Assembly (NCBI GenBank): GCA_003023165.1
Contig: PXSD01000083.1
Location: 1-9,535 of the forward strand
From: Halobacteriales archaeon QS_9_67_15
Lineage (GTDB): Archaea > Halobacteriota > Halobacteria > Halobacteriales > Haloarculaceae
Length of the DNA stretch: 9,535 nt
Direction of reading: 5' to 3'
In this document: positions 1-6,196 of the stretch, one piece after another
How positions within the stretch are numbered: the stretch's first letter is position 1
How the letters are laid out: each line of letters opens with the position of its first letter
Made by a program: the position numbers and the translations under genes
The notes under the pieces: generated by a model
What the model saw: only the letters and a program-made list of their open reading frames with translations
Told to the model about the DNA's origin: nothing
Databases searched by the model: none

Positions 1-281
1 TCGCCAACGGGAGCGAGGTGTTCGCCGAGAAGTTCGTCGCGAAACTGGAGGCCGACCGCGAGCACTGCGCCGAGCGCGTCCAGCAGTCGATGGCGCTCGC
101 GACGGCGCTCAATCCCGCGATCGGCTACGACAAGGCTAGCAAGGTCGCAAAGCAGGCGATGGCCGAGGGCAAGACTATCAAAGAGGTCGTCGTCGCCGAA
201 GGGTACCTGAGCAAGGCGGAGGCCGACGAGGTGCTCGACCCGCGGAAGATGACCGAGCGGGTGATTCTCGGGGGGGAGTAG
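1..281 (+). CDS. fumC: Fumarate hydratase class II, C-terminal fragment
   Basis: This is the last 92 or so codons of a gene entering from the left edge; the reading frame is open from base 3 to the TAG at 279-281. Fumarase C catalyses reversible hydration of fumarate to (S)-malate in the TCA cycle in the cytoplasm. The visible part matches the C-terminal domain of the fumarase/aspartase superfamily: a long helix (KFVAKLEADREHCAERVQQS), then the LNPAIGYDKASKVAKQA segment corresponding to the family 'LxPxIGYxxAxxxAkxA' signature, then KTIKEVVVAEGYLSKAEADEVLDPRKMTE, matching the typical fumarase ending 'LtxeeFDxxvdPxxM'. The catalytic SS-loop lies upstream and cannot be seen. Aspartase or argininosuccinate lyase relatives share the fold, but the 'LDPRKMTE' ending fits fumarase best. 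The gene converges with the lipoprotein gene on the minus strand, separated by a repeat cluster. Confidence 0.9.
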   Translation, partial: ANGSEVFAEKFVAKLEADREHCAERVQQSMALATALNPAIGYDKASKVAKQAMAEGKTIKEVVVAEGYLSKAEADEVLDPRKMTERVILGGE

Positions 282-331
282 GGAGGCGCGACCGCAGGGA
301 GCGCCTCCTAAAAACGAGCGGGGAGAGCGAG
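281..331 (+). repeat. 51-bp direct repeat unit A, copy 1
   Basis: This copy matches 388-438 at 50 of 51 positions; the only difference is A versus C at the 30th base. It contains an inverted repeat with perfect 8-bp arms, GGAGGCGC (282-289) and GCGCCTCC (301-308), separated by 11 nt. The unit starts at the final G of the fumC stop codon, so it directly abuts the coding region. Confidence 0.9.
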
Positions 332-388
332 GCGCGAAGCGCCTCGAACGCGAGCGGCGGAGCCGCGAGCGAAGCGACCCGCGAGCAG
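326..388 (+). repeat. Composite double-hairpin element B, intergenic copy
   Basis: Hairpin 1 has perfect 8-bp arms CGAGGCGC (328-335) and GCGCCTCG (339-346) around a GAA loop. Hairpin 2 is GCGGC-GGA-GCCGC at about 353-365. The element ends with CCCGCGAGCAG (378-388). The first 24 bp (326-349) are identical to 2305-2328 inside gatE, and the final 11 bp are identical to 2346-2356, so the two loci carry related elements. Such GC-rich palindromic elements resemble REP or MITE-like dispersed repeats; no transposase is visible here. Confidence 0.85.
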
Positions 389-438
389 GGAGGCGCGACC
401 GCAGGGAGCGCCTCCTCAAAACGAGCGGGGAGAGCGAG
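388..438 (+). repeat. 51-bp direct repeat unit A, copy 2
   Basis: This is the second copy of the 281-331 unit, with a single mismatch and a 107-bp period. Its inverted-repeat arms are GGAGGCGC (389-396) and GCGCCTCC (408-415). Near-identity suggests a recent duplication or concerted copying. Confidence 0.9.
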
Positions 439-477
439 ACACGAACTCCCTCGGACGGCCGGCGACTTCGCCGGTGA

Positions 478-1293
478 TTATCTGTCCTCACGGAACCAGT
501 CCGGCGGGTCGACAGTCGTGTTGCCGACGCGTTCGTAGGTGAACGCGTAGCGGACACGACGCGATCGGTCCGCCGAGTAGATCGTGTAGGCCGCTTCGAG
601 CGACCTGACGAAGCCGTCCGACGAGACAACGGCGGTGACGGTGCCGTTGGAGACCGACTCGGCGGCGAATCCCGGCCAGTCCCCTGTGACGATGCGGTAG
701 TGGCGTCGGCCGTCGATGCGGACGGCCGAGACCGTCGTGTTCTCGACAGCAAAATACTGGCGGACGGCGCTGGTCGCGCTCAGGCCGATGTGGCGGTGCT
801 CGCTCGGCGGAGTCGGGTCGAACTGCTGACGTCTGTAGGTCGGTCCGCCGGCGAACTGGTATCGGTTCTCTTGCACCGCGCCGTCGACGTACTCGGAGTA
901 GTTCGCGACGGTTCGGAGGCCGGACTGGAGGCGGATGCGCTCGTCGACGGTCCAGAAGTAGTAGGTCGACCCGGATTCCACTTTCGCGACCGTCTGGTCG
1001 GCGACCGGAACGGTCCCGTTCAGGTCGGTCGTGGCTCCGCGGCGTTCGCGCCAGACGTACGACTGGTTCGCCGTCGCCGCGCGGTGGGCCGCGACGAGCG
1101 CAGTGACGTCGTCGACGCCGTCACTGTTCACGCCGGGCGCTATCTCCCACCGTTCGGGCGTCGGCGTCACCTCGGGGACGGGCGCAGGTGTAAGCGTGTC
1201 CGACGCGGCGTCGTCCGCCTCGCCCGCTGCGAACAGGGAGCTACAGCCGGCGGTGACCACCACCGCGAGGACGAGGAGGAGACGCAGCCGCAT
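478..1293 (-). CDS. Secreted lipoprotein, haloarchaeal LolA-like type (DUF7537-like)
   Basis: The 271-residue protein begins MRLRLLLVLAVVVTAGC, a signal peptide ending in a lipobox (VTAGC) with Cys17 as the predicted lipidation site. It is probably exported and anchored in the outer face of the membrane. A Pro/Thr-rich acidic linker (about residues 21-48) leads to a globular domain beginning 'APGVNSDGVDDVTALVAAHRAA' and ending 'YERVGNTTVDPPDWFRED'. This start and end pattern is what I recall from a common haloarchaeal lipoprotein family annotated DUF7537, whose fold may be LolA-like; that assignment is from memory and unverified. The ATG at 1293 was chosen over longer frames because it starts the signal peptide directly and has a TATA-like box 28 nt upstream. 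The ligand is unknown. It is divergent from gatE and convergent with fumC. Confidence 0.82.
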   Translation of the reverse strand: MRLRLLLVLAVVVTAGCSSLFAAGEADDAASDTLTPAPVPEVTPTPERWEIAPGVNSDGVDDVTALVAAHRAATANQSYVWRERRGATTDLNGTVPVADQTVAKVESGSTYYFWTVDERIRLQSGLRTVANYSEYVDGAVQENRYQFAGGPTYRRQQFDPTPPSEHRHIGLSATSAVRQYFAVENTTVSAVRIDGRRHYRIVTGDWPGFAAESVSNGTVTAVVSSDGFVRSLEAAYTIYSADRSRRVRYAFTYERVGNTTVDPPDWFREDR

Positions 1294-1316
1294 CGACGGT
1301 CCTACGCTCTCGCCTC

Positions 1317-1326
1317 GCAAAAACCG
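1317..1326 (-). promoter_or_regulatory. TATA-like box for the lipoprotein gene
   Basis: On the minus strand this reads CGGTTTTTGC, centred about 28 nt upstream of the ATG at 1293. That spacing would put transcription initiation at or very near the start codon, consistent with a leaderless haloarchaeal transcript. No Shine-Dalgarno sequence is evident. Confidence 0.5.
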
Positions 1327-1400
1327 TCGGTTCGGCGGAACGACGGTGTCGGACTCGGACACGCGGTCGGGCGGACGAACCGCTGGTCGACCGCCGAAGG

Positions 1401-1412
1401 GTGTGTTTTTTG
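1401..1412 (+). promoter_or_regulatory. TATA-like box for gatE
   Basis: A T-rich patch (GTGTGTTTTTTG) lies about 30 nt upstream of the gatE ATG, in the 144-bp divergent spacer shared with the lipoprotein gene. If it is the promoter, the leader would be only a few nucleotides long. Confidence 0.45.
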
Positions 1413-1424
1413 CCGGACGCCCTC

Positions 1425-1430
1425 GGAGGA
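1425..1430 (+). promoter_or_regulatory. Shine-Dalgarno-like site of gatE
   Basis: GGAGGA sits 7 nt before the ATG at 1438 and supports that start over the much longer upstream frame. It is one of few purine-rich ribosome-binding sites in the window. Its use would require a leader longer than the TATA position at 1401-1412 predicts, so the two signals partly conflict. Confidence 0.5.
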
Positions 1431-1437
1431 GACACCA

Positions 1438-3363
1438 ATGACCGACTACGACTACGAGGACCTGGGGCTGGTGGCAGGGCTGGAGATCCACCAGCAACTG
1501 GACACCGACACCAAACTGTTCTGTCAGTGTCCGACCGACCTACGGGAGCCCGAGGCGGCCCAGCGAACGTTCGCGCGGTACCTCCACCCGACGAAGAGCG
1601 AACTCGGCGAGGTCGACGAGGCGGCGCTCGAAGAGAGCATGGTCGACCGCGAGTTCGAGTACCTCGCCTACGACAGCACCTGTCTCGTCGAGGAGGACGA
1701 CGAACCCCCCCACCGCGTCGACCGCGAGGCGATGACCGTGACGATGGAGATCGCACAGCTGCTCAACGCGGCCGTCGCCGACCAGGTCCATGTGATGCGC
1801 AAGATCGTCGTCGACGGGTCGAACACGACCGGCTTCCAGCGCACGATGCGCGTCGCCGGCGAGGGAGCCATCGAAACCGATTCCGGTACTGTGCGGATCG
1901 AGGACCTCATGCTCGAAGAGGAGTCGGCCCAGCGCGTCGCGGAGACCGATTCCGGCGTCCGGTACTCCCTCGACCGACTCGGCATCCCGCTCGTCGAGAT
2001 CGGGACCAAGCCGGACATCCGCTCGCCCGAGCAGGCCCGCGCCGCCGCCGAGCGCATCGGGATGCTCCTGCGCTCGACCGGCCAGGTCAAGCGCGGCTTG
2101 GGTACTATTCGCCAGGACGTGAACGTCTCCATCGCCGAGGGCGCTCGCGTCGAGATCAAGGGCGTCCAGAGCCTCGACGACATCGGCGACATCGTCCGCA
2201 ACGAGGTCCGCCGACAGGTCGAACTGCTCGACATCGCCGAGGAACTCCGCGAGCGGGACGCGGGCGTCGGCGACCCGCAGGACGTGACTGAGGCGTTCGA
2301 GGATAGCGAGGCGCGAAGCGCCTCGAACCATGCGAGCGGGCAGAGCCCGCGAGCAGACACCGATTCGGGGGTCATCGGCGGCGCGCTCTCCGGTGGCGGG
2401 AACGTGATGGCCGTCCGGCTGGAGGGCTTCGACGGCCTCGTCGGGCGGGAGATCCAGCCCGACCGCCGCCTCGGCACGGAGCTCTCGGACCACGCCAAGC
2501 GCCACGGCGCGGGCGGCATCTTCCACACGGACGAACTCCCGGCCTACGGCGTCACGGAAGACGAGGTCGACGCGCTGCGCGATGCCGTCGACGCCGGCCC
2601 CGAGGACGCGGTCGCGCTCGTGGCCGACGACCCCGAAACGACGGACCTCGCCATCGACGCCGTCGTCGAGCGGGCCGAGGTCGCGCTGGCGGACGTGCCC
2701 GAGGAGACGCGTGACGCGAACGAAGACGGCACGACTCGCTACCTGCGGCCGCTCCCGGGCGCGGCGCGGATGTATCCCGAGACGGACGTTCCCCCGGTGG
2801 AACCGAACCCGACCGAGGTCGACCAGCCGGAACTCCTCACCGAGAAGGTCGAGCGCTACCAGTCGGAGTATGACCTCGGTGCCGGCCTCGCCGAGCAGGT
2901 CGCCTACGGCGAGTACATGCCGCTGTTCGAGGCAATCATCGACGAGGGAATCGACCCGACGCTGGCGGCCGGGACGCTCGAGTCGACGCTGACGGAACTG
3001 CGCCGCGACGGCGTGGCCGTCGAGCGACTGACGGACGACCACCTCGCGGACGCGCTCGCGCTCGTCGACGAGGGCGAGGTCCCCCGAGAGGGGCTGGACG
3101 ACCTCCTGCGGGCGCTGGCGGCCGACCCCGACCTCTCCGCCCCAGAGGCGGTCGAGCAGGAGGACCTGGGTGGCGTCGGAGAAGACGAGGTGCGCGAGGC
3201 GGTCGTGACGGTCGTCGAGCGCAACGCAAAGCAGGTCGAGACCGAGGGGATGGGCGCCTTCTCGGGGCTGATGGGCGAGTGCATGGGCGAACTCCGCGGG
3301 AAGGCCGACGGCGACACCGTCAGCAGCGTCCTCCGCGAGGAGATCCAGGAGCGGGCGGGGTAG
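1438..3363 (+). CDS. gatE: Glu-tRNA(Gln) amidotransferase subunit E
   Basis: GatE (641 aa) is the tRNA-binding and kinase subunit of the archaeal GatDE complex. The complex converts mischarged Glu-tRNA(Gln) to Gln-tRNA(Gln) with ammonia from GatD. The GatB/E catalytic 'cradle' domain occupies about residues 1-285 (LVAGLEIHQQLDTDTKLFCQCP, then VDGSNTTGFQRTMRVAGEG, and IRQDVNVSIAEGARVEIKGVQ). An AspRS-like GAD insertion domain (about 308-440; VMAVRLEGFDGLVGREIQPDRRLG) distinguishes GatE from GatB. The PETDVPP motif is near 447, followed by the helical and YqeY-like tail (about 470-641). The ATG at 1438 has a GGAGGA 7 nt upstream and begins the family's conserved N terminus. The anomaly is at residues 290-306: SEARSASNHASGQSPRA is encoded by a palindromic repeat also found between fumC and the lipoprotein gene. 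I recall family proteins of about 620 residues, which would fit an extra 17-20. The stop is followed after 1 nt by the next gene, suggesting cotranscription. Confidence 0.95.
   Translation: MTDYDYEDLGLVAGLEIHQQLDTDTKLFCQCPTDLREPEAAQRTFARYLHPTKSELGEVDEAALEESMVDREFEYLAYDSTCLVEEDDEPPHRVDREAMTVTMEIAQLLNAAVADQVHVMRKIVVDGSNTTGFQRTMRVAGEGAIETDSGTVRIEDLMLEEESAQRVAETDSGVRYSLDRLGIPLVEIGTKPDIRSPEQARAAAERIGMLLRSTGQVKRGLGTIRQDVNVSIAEGARVEIKGVQSLDDIGDIVRNEVRRQVELLDIAEELRERDAGVGDPQDVTEAFEDSEARSASNHASGQSPRADTDSGVIGGALSGGGNVMAVRLEGFDGLVGREIQPDRRLGTELSDHAKRHGAGGIFHTDELPAYGVTEDEVDALRDAVDAGPEDAVALVADDPETTDLAIDAVVERAEVALADVPEETRDANEDGTTRYLRPLPGAARMYPETDVPPVEPNPTEVDQPELLTEKVERYQSEYDLGAGLAEQVAYGEYMPLFEAIIDEGIDPTLAAGTLESTLTELRRDGVAVERLTDDHLADALALVDEGEVPREGLDDLLRALAADPDLSAPEAVEQEDLGGVGEDEVREAVVTVVERNAKQVETEGMGAFSGLMGECMGELRGKADGDTVSSVLREEIQERAG
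2305..2356 (+). repeat. Composite double-hairpin element B inside gatE
   Basis: This copy has hairpin 1, CGAGGCGC-GAA-GCGCCTCG (2307-2325), and hairpin 2, GCGGGC-AGA-GCCCGC. It ends in CCCGCGAGCAG (2346-2356). The first 24 bp are identical to 326-349 and the last 11 bp to 378-388. The middle differs: hairpin 2 has longer, different arms here but remains perfectly paired. The element is read in frame as residues 290-306 of GatE, between the cradle domain and the GAD domain, a linker position likely to tolerate insertions. Confidence 0.88.
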
Positions 3364-3364
3364 G

Positions 3365-4360
3365 ATGCGGGCGACTCGACGGCGCGCCGCGAGTGTGCTC
3401 GTCGCGACGCTCCTGTTAGGCGTCGCGACCGTGACGCTGGCGTCGTTCCCGCCGCGACCGCTCCGGAGCGTGGTCACACTCGTCCACACGCTCGGGCTCC
3501 GGGTCGCGAGCGACTGGCTGGCCGTCGTCGCGCTCCTGAGTCTCGGCGAACGGGTCGCGAGCGACGAGGACCCGATCACCCGCAGGACCGTCGGGCGACT
3601 CGCGCTCGCGGTGTTCGTCGGCGGGTTCGCCGTCGAGGTGTCGCCGATGGCGAGGCTGGTCGCCGAACCGGCCGCCGTCGCGGCGGGCGTCCTCGTCGAG
3701 GGCGTCGCGAACGCGCTCCAGTCGTCGCTGTTCGCGACCGGGCTGTTCGTGGCGACCGTGGCGGGCGGTGCGAGGCTCAGGGACTCGCTCGGCGCCCGCA
3801 CCACCGGCGGCCTCCCGCTGGCACCGACCGACCGGCTGTTCCCGCGAGTCGGTCCGGGCGCGCTCGGCCGCGTTGCGCGCGTCCTCGCCGTCGTCGCAGT
3901 CCTCTGGCTCGGTGTCGAACTCGCGACGCGACTCGCGCTCGGCGTCCCGTACGTCTGGCTGGCGGTCGTCGAATCGGCCGTCGCGGCGCTGAGCGGTGCG
4001 GTCGACTACGCCGTGCTCGCCGTCGCGTTCCTCGCGCTCGCGGCCGACGGCACCGACCTCCGGTCGGTCGCCGGCACCACCGCGGTCGTCTGGGTCGTGC
4101 TCGTCGTGCTCGGGGTCGCGGTCGCCCTCCTGAGCGCGGGGCTCGGCGTCCTGCTCGTCGGCGCGACGGCCACGCCGATGGGTGCCGTCGAGGGCGCGGG
4201 GATGGGACTCTGGCCCGAACCGGACTCGTGGACCCACCTGCTCGCGACCGGGACGTTCCTCGCCGGCGCGGTCGGGCTCTCGGTCGTCCAGCGGACGACG
4301 CCGGGGACCGAAGAGTCCGACGCGGGCGCTGCAGTCAAAGAGTCCGGGACGCCTCGATGA
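3365..4360 (+). CDS. Polytopic membrane protein of unknown function
   Basis: I do not recognise the family of this 331-residue protein. It has a short basic N terminus (MRATRRR) and about seven or eight hydrophobic segments: roughly residues 9-27, 50-64, 77-95, 103-135 (possibly two), 171-190, 195-227 (possibly two), 237-268 and 289-308. The C-terminal tail (309-331) is hydrophilic. Segments are rich in Ala, Val and Leu; no transporter, ATPase or enzyme signature is visible. A motif near the end, PMGAVEGAGMGLWPEPDSW (271-289), is the most distinctive non-membrane stretch. The ATG lies 1 nt after the gatE stop, and its TGA overlaps the next ATG as ATGA, so the three reading frames look cotranscribed. 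The link to GatE is probably positional only. Long antisense frames here are compositional shadows. Confidence 0.75.
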   Translation: MRATRRRAASVLVATLLLGVATVTLASFPPRPLRSVVTLVHTLGLRVASDWLAVVALLSLGERVASDEDPITRRTVGRLALAVFVGGFAVEVSPMARLVAEPAAVAAGVLVEGVANALQSSLFATGLFVATVAGGARLRDSLGARTTGGLPLAPTDRLFPRVGPGALGRVARVLAVVAVLWLGVELATRLALGVPYVWLAVVESAVAALSGAVDYAVLAVAFLALAADGTDLRSVAGTTAVVWVVLVVLGVAVALLSAGLGVLLVGATATPMGAVEGAGMGLWPEPDSWTHLLATGTFLAGAVGLSVVQRTTPGTEESDAGAAVKESGTPR

Positions 4361-4693
4361 AGTCGGGCGCCCACGCGACCGTCTCGGCCGTCGTCGGCGT
4401 CGCGGCGCTGGTACAACACGGGCAGTCTGACTCCCGTCCGCCGGTGTCTCCGCGACCCGCGCATCGTCCTCCTCGACCAGGGTGCGATCTTCGACGACGG
4501 GTCGGTGGGGGCGCTGAACCGGCTGTTGAGCCACGTCGTGATCGCCGGCGTCGCGGTGCCTCCGCTGTGGCTGTGGCGACCGTACGTCGCCGGCCTCGTC
4601 GGTGTCTCGCTGTACGCGCACGTCCTCGCCGACCTGGTCTCGACCACGCGACGCAGTGTGGTCGTCGACCGAGGTGACCCGACCGAGAGCTGA
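4357..4693 (+). pseudogene. Broken membrane protein gene, YdjM/DUF457-like hydrolase remnant
   Basis: The ATG at 4357 overlaps the preceding stop (ATGA) and opens with MKSGAHATVSAVVGVAAL, which looks like the N terminus of the membrane-bound metal-dependent hydrolase-like family (YdjM/DUF457). This frame then turns into Arg/Pro-rich nonsense. From about 4409 a different frame (+1) reads WYNTGSLTPVRRCLRDPRIVLLDQGAIFDDGSVGALNRLLSHVVIAG and two plausible membrane segments with YAHVLADLV, ending at the TGA at 4691-4693. The two halves join near 4408-4412. Repairing the frame would give only about 111 residues and would still lack the DxDH-type metal motif expected between the halves. I therefore infer an out-of-frame internal deletion rather than a one-base error. 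Family assignment is from general resemblance only. Confidence 0.6.
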
Positions 4694-4757
4694 CCGAAGC
4701 GCCGCTCGTCCCGGTCGGTGTCGGCGCGAGCGTGCAGGGACGGCAACTGTCAACTGT

Positions 4758-5552
4758 CTACTCGGACCCGTCGCCGTCGCCCGCCTCGCTCCCCGCCCGC
4801 TCGACCGCCTGCGACGCCCGGCGGACGATCCCCCGGAGCGTCGTCACCTCGCGGCCGGTCGGGTGGGCGCGACCGACCAGTCGCCGCCAGAGGCGGCGGG
4901 CCTTCGGCTGTTTCTCCTCGGGGTGGTCGATCGCCGTCAGGAAGTCGCCGAACTGGTCGTGCAGGCCTTCGACCGCTCGCTCCTCGGCGCGCTGGTGGCG
5001 CGTGTCGGGGTGCTGTGTCTCGCCGACGGTCAGGTCGCGGAGTTCGTAGAGGATGACCGTCGCCGCCTGTCCGAGGTTCAAGACCGGGTAGTCAGCGGCG
5101 GCGGGGATCGAACACACCTCGTCGAGGCGGGCGAGTTCGTCGTTCGTGAGCCCGACGCGCTCGCGACCGAACACGACGCAGGTGTCGCTCTCGACGCCGC
5201 GCAGACTGTCGGCCAGCGCCGCGGGCGTCTTGAACGGGTAGCGGGTGTGACTCCGCTCGTCCTCGTTGGTGACCGCGGTCGACCCGACCGTGTGGTAGTT
5301 CTCGACGAGGTGGTCGAAGGTGACCTCACGGGCGTTCGGGAGTACGTCCTCGCGCGCCTGCCCGGCGAAGCCGTAGGCCTCGCCCTCGGGGTCGAGGTCG
5401 GGCGGGTCAACCAGCAACAACTCCGAGAGGCCGAAGTTCTTCATCGAACGGGCGATGGTGCCGACGTTGCCCGGTGTTTCGGCGTCGACGACCGCGACCG
5501 TGATCGACGGGCCGGGCGCACGCGCCGCGGACTGCTCGCTGTCGTTCCCCAT
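4758..5552 (-). CDS. trmJ: tRNA (cytidine/uridine-2'-O-)-methyltransferase TrmJ
   Basis: This 264-residue SPOUT-class methyltransferase uses SAM to 2'-O-methylate tRNA in the cytoplasm; archaeal TrmJ is known to act on C32 of the anticodon loop. The three SPOUT motifs are present: ETPGNVGTIARSMKNFG (25-41, with the conserved Asn and Arg), VVFGRERVGLTNDEL (126-140) and VLNLGQAATVILYEL (157-171), the last forming the SAM-binding trefoil knot. A C-terminal acidic and helical extension (about 180-264) is typical of TrmJ. The ATG at 5550-5552 overlaps the upstream gene's TAA by one base (TAATG), indicating translational coupling, and was chosen over a longer frame for that reason. It converges with the broken hydrolase-like gene, 64 bp away. 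Confidence 0.93.
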   Translation of the reverse strand: MGNDSEQSAARAPGPSITVAVVDAETPGNVGTIARSMKNFGLSELLLVDPPDLDPEGEAYGFAGQAREDVLPNAREVTFDHLVENYHTVGSTAVTNEDERSHTRYPFKTPAALADSLRGVESDTCVVFGRERVGLTNDELARLDEVCSIPAAADYPVLNLGQAATVILYELRDLTVGETQHPDTRHQRAEERAVEGLHDQFGDFLTAIDHPEEKQPKARRLWRRLVGRAHPTGREVTTLRGIVRRASQAVERAGSEAGDGDGSE

Positions 5553-6079
5553 TACTCGAAATCCAGGTCGTCGATGTCGAGGTCGAGCGCGTCGAGTTCG
5601 TCCTCGTCCATCTGTTCGAGCTCCGCTTCGAGGCCGGGGAGTTCCTCGTCGGGGTCGGGCGCCTCGGGCACGTCGCCGGGGTCCTCCTCGACGTGTTCGA
5701 GCTCGAACCCCTCGGGCGAGCGACCGCCGTCCGCGAACCACTCGTGGAAGCGGCTCTGTAGCTCGCGCTCGCCGGCGAGACGCTTGCCCCCCTCCTCCTG
5801 GAACCAGTAGACGAAGTCGGCCTCGTGGTCGTCACAGAGGAGCACTTCTCCCAGCGGCTCGCCGTAGATGGCCCGTGCGGGGTTGCACCGCTCGATGTCC
5901 TCGTCGCCGTGGCGGAGATAGCAGGCATCGCAGGGGTCGCCTATCATCGCGGAGAGGCGGACGATCCGCTCGCGCGCGTCGGCGTTCATGTTCGCCAGCG
6001 GCTTGACCGTGCCGTCGGCGGCGAACACCGCCTCCTCGTCGAACCGCCAGCCCCGGAGTCCGATCGATACCTTGCCCAT
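5552..6079 (-). CDS. Conserved acidic protein with a Cys/His cluster, trmJ operon partner
   Basis: I do not recognise a named function for this 175-residue protein. The N-terminal half (1-115) looks folded: MGKVSIGLRGWRFDEEAVFAADG, then a cluster of possible zinc ligands, C50-x2-C53, C65 and C82-x2-H85 (DPCDACYLRHG, ERCNPA, LLCDDHEADFVYWF). The C-terminal 45 residues are almost wholly acidic (EQMDEDELDALDLDIDDLDFE) and probably disordered. No signal peptide or membrane segment is seen. It is the first gene of a two-gene operon with trmJ, sharing a TAATG junction. A TATA-like GCTTTTTGTC lies about 28 nt upstream of the ATG, and GGGGG just before the ATG could be a weak ribosome-binding site. 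A role tied to tRNA or RNA handling is a guess from context. Confidence 0.8.
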   Translation of the reverse strand: MGKVSIGLRGWRFDEEAVFAADGTVKPLANMNADARERIVRLSAMIGDPCDACYLRHGDEDIERCNPARAIYGEPLGEVLLCDDHEADFVYWFQEEGGKRLAGERELQSRFHEWFADGGRSPEGFELEHVEEDPGDVPEAPDPDEELPGLEAELEQMDEDELDALDLDIDDLDFE

Positions 6080-6100
6080 GTCCCCCGATTGACCGCCGGG

Positions 6101-6112
6101 AGACAAAAAGCG
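6101..6112 (-). promoter_or_regulatory. TATA-like box of the Cys-rich protein-trmJ operon
   Basis: On the minus strand this reads GCGCTTTTTGTC, centred about 28 nt before the ATG at 6079. The spacing fits a leaderless or near-leaderless transcript covering both genes. Confidence 0.5.
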
Positions 6113-6163
6113 CCCGAGTCGCGGCCGACGGTCCGTCCGCGGCCGGTTCCGACCGGCTCGCCG

Positions 6164-6173
6164 GCTACTTACG
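6164..6173 (+). promoter_or_regulatory. TATA-like box of the small membrane protein gene
   Basis: The sequence GCTACTTACG lies about 28 nt upstream of the ATG at 6197 and is the only A/T-rich patch in a GC-rich spacer. Its position supports that ATG as a leaderless start. Confidence 0.4.
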
Positions 6174-6196
6174 TACGAACGGCACTGTTCGCACGC

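Larger units (their letters stand above)
282..477. repeat. Intergenic palindromic repeat cluster
   Basis: This 196-bp gap between the convergent fumC and lipoprotein genes carries no gene but is almost entirely repetitive up to about 438. It consists of two copies of a 51-bp repeat (unit A) flanking a double-hairpin composite (unit B), listed separately. All the hairpins share the arm GAGGCGC/GCGCCTC, suggesting related sequences. The remaining bases 439-477 contain a short GGCCGGCGACTTCGCCGG hairpin-like stretch just beyond the lipoprotein stop codon. The cluster may also act as a barrier or terminator between converging transcripts; A-rich runs at 310-314 and 418-421 read as T-runs on the minus strand. 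Confidence 0.8.

Noticed and set aside
281..438. CRISPR array
   Set aside because: There are only two long copies, the intervening sequence is itself palindromic and related to the repeats, and there are no cas genes nearby.
700..1437. Upstream in-frame extension of the gatE frame (about 246 extra codons)
   Set aside because: It runs antisense through the lipoprotein gene, is Arg-rich without family resemblance, and the ATG at 1438 has both a Shine-Dalgarno-like site and the conserved GatE N terminus.
1540..3804. 754-codon minus-strand open frame opposite gatE
   Set aside because: It is a mirror of codon bias in high-GC DNA, covers gatE and part of the membrane protein gene, and has no recognisable domain or hydrophobic pattern of its own.
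3416..4753. 445-codon minus-strand open frame opposite the membrane protein
   Set aside because: Its composition is almost entirely Arg, Asp, Gly, Pro and Glu, typical of an antisense shadow; the plus-strand frame has clear membrane segments and tight spacing to gatE.
4744..4757. Tandem CAACTGT CAACTGT next to the trmJ stop codon
   Set aside because: Two copies of a 7-mer in a short spacer are weak evidence; no structure or known signal is associated with them.
4602..5810. 402-codon plus-strand open frame opposite trmJ
   Set aside because: It is antisense to trmJ, which has all three SPOUT motifs; the end of this frame is a Ser-rich low-complexity shadow of the acidic tail of the Cys-rich protein.
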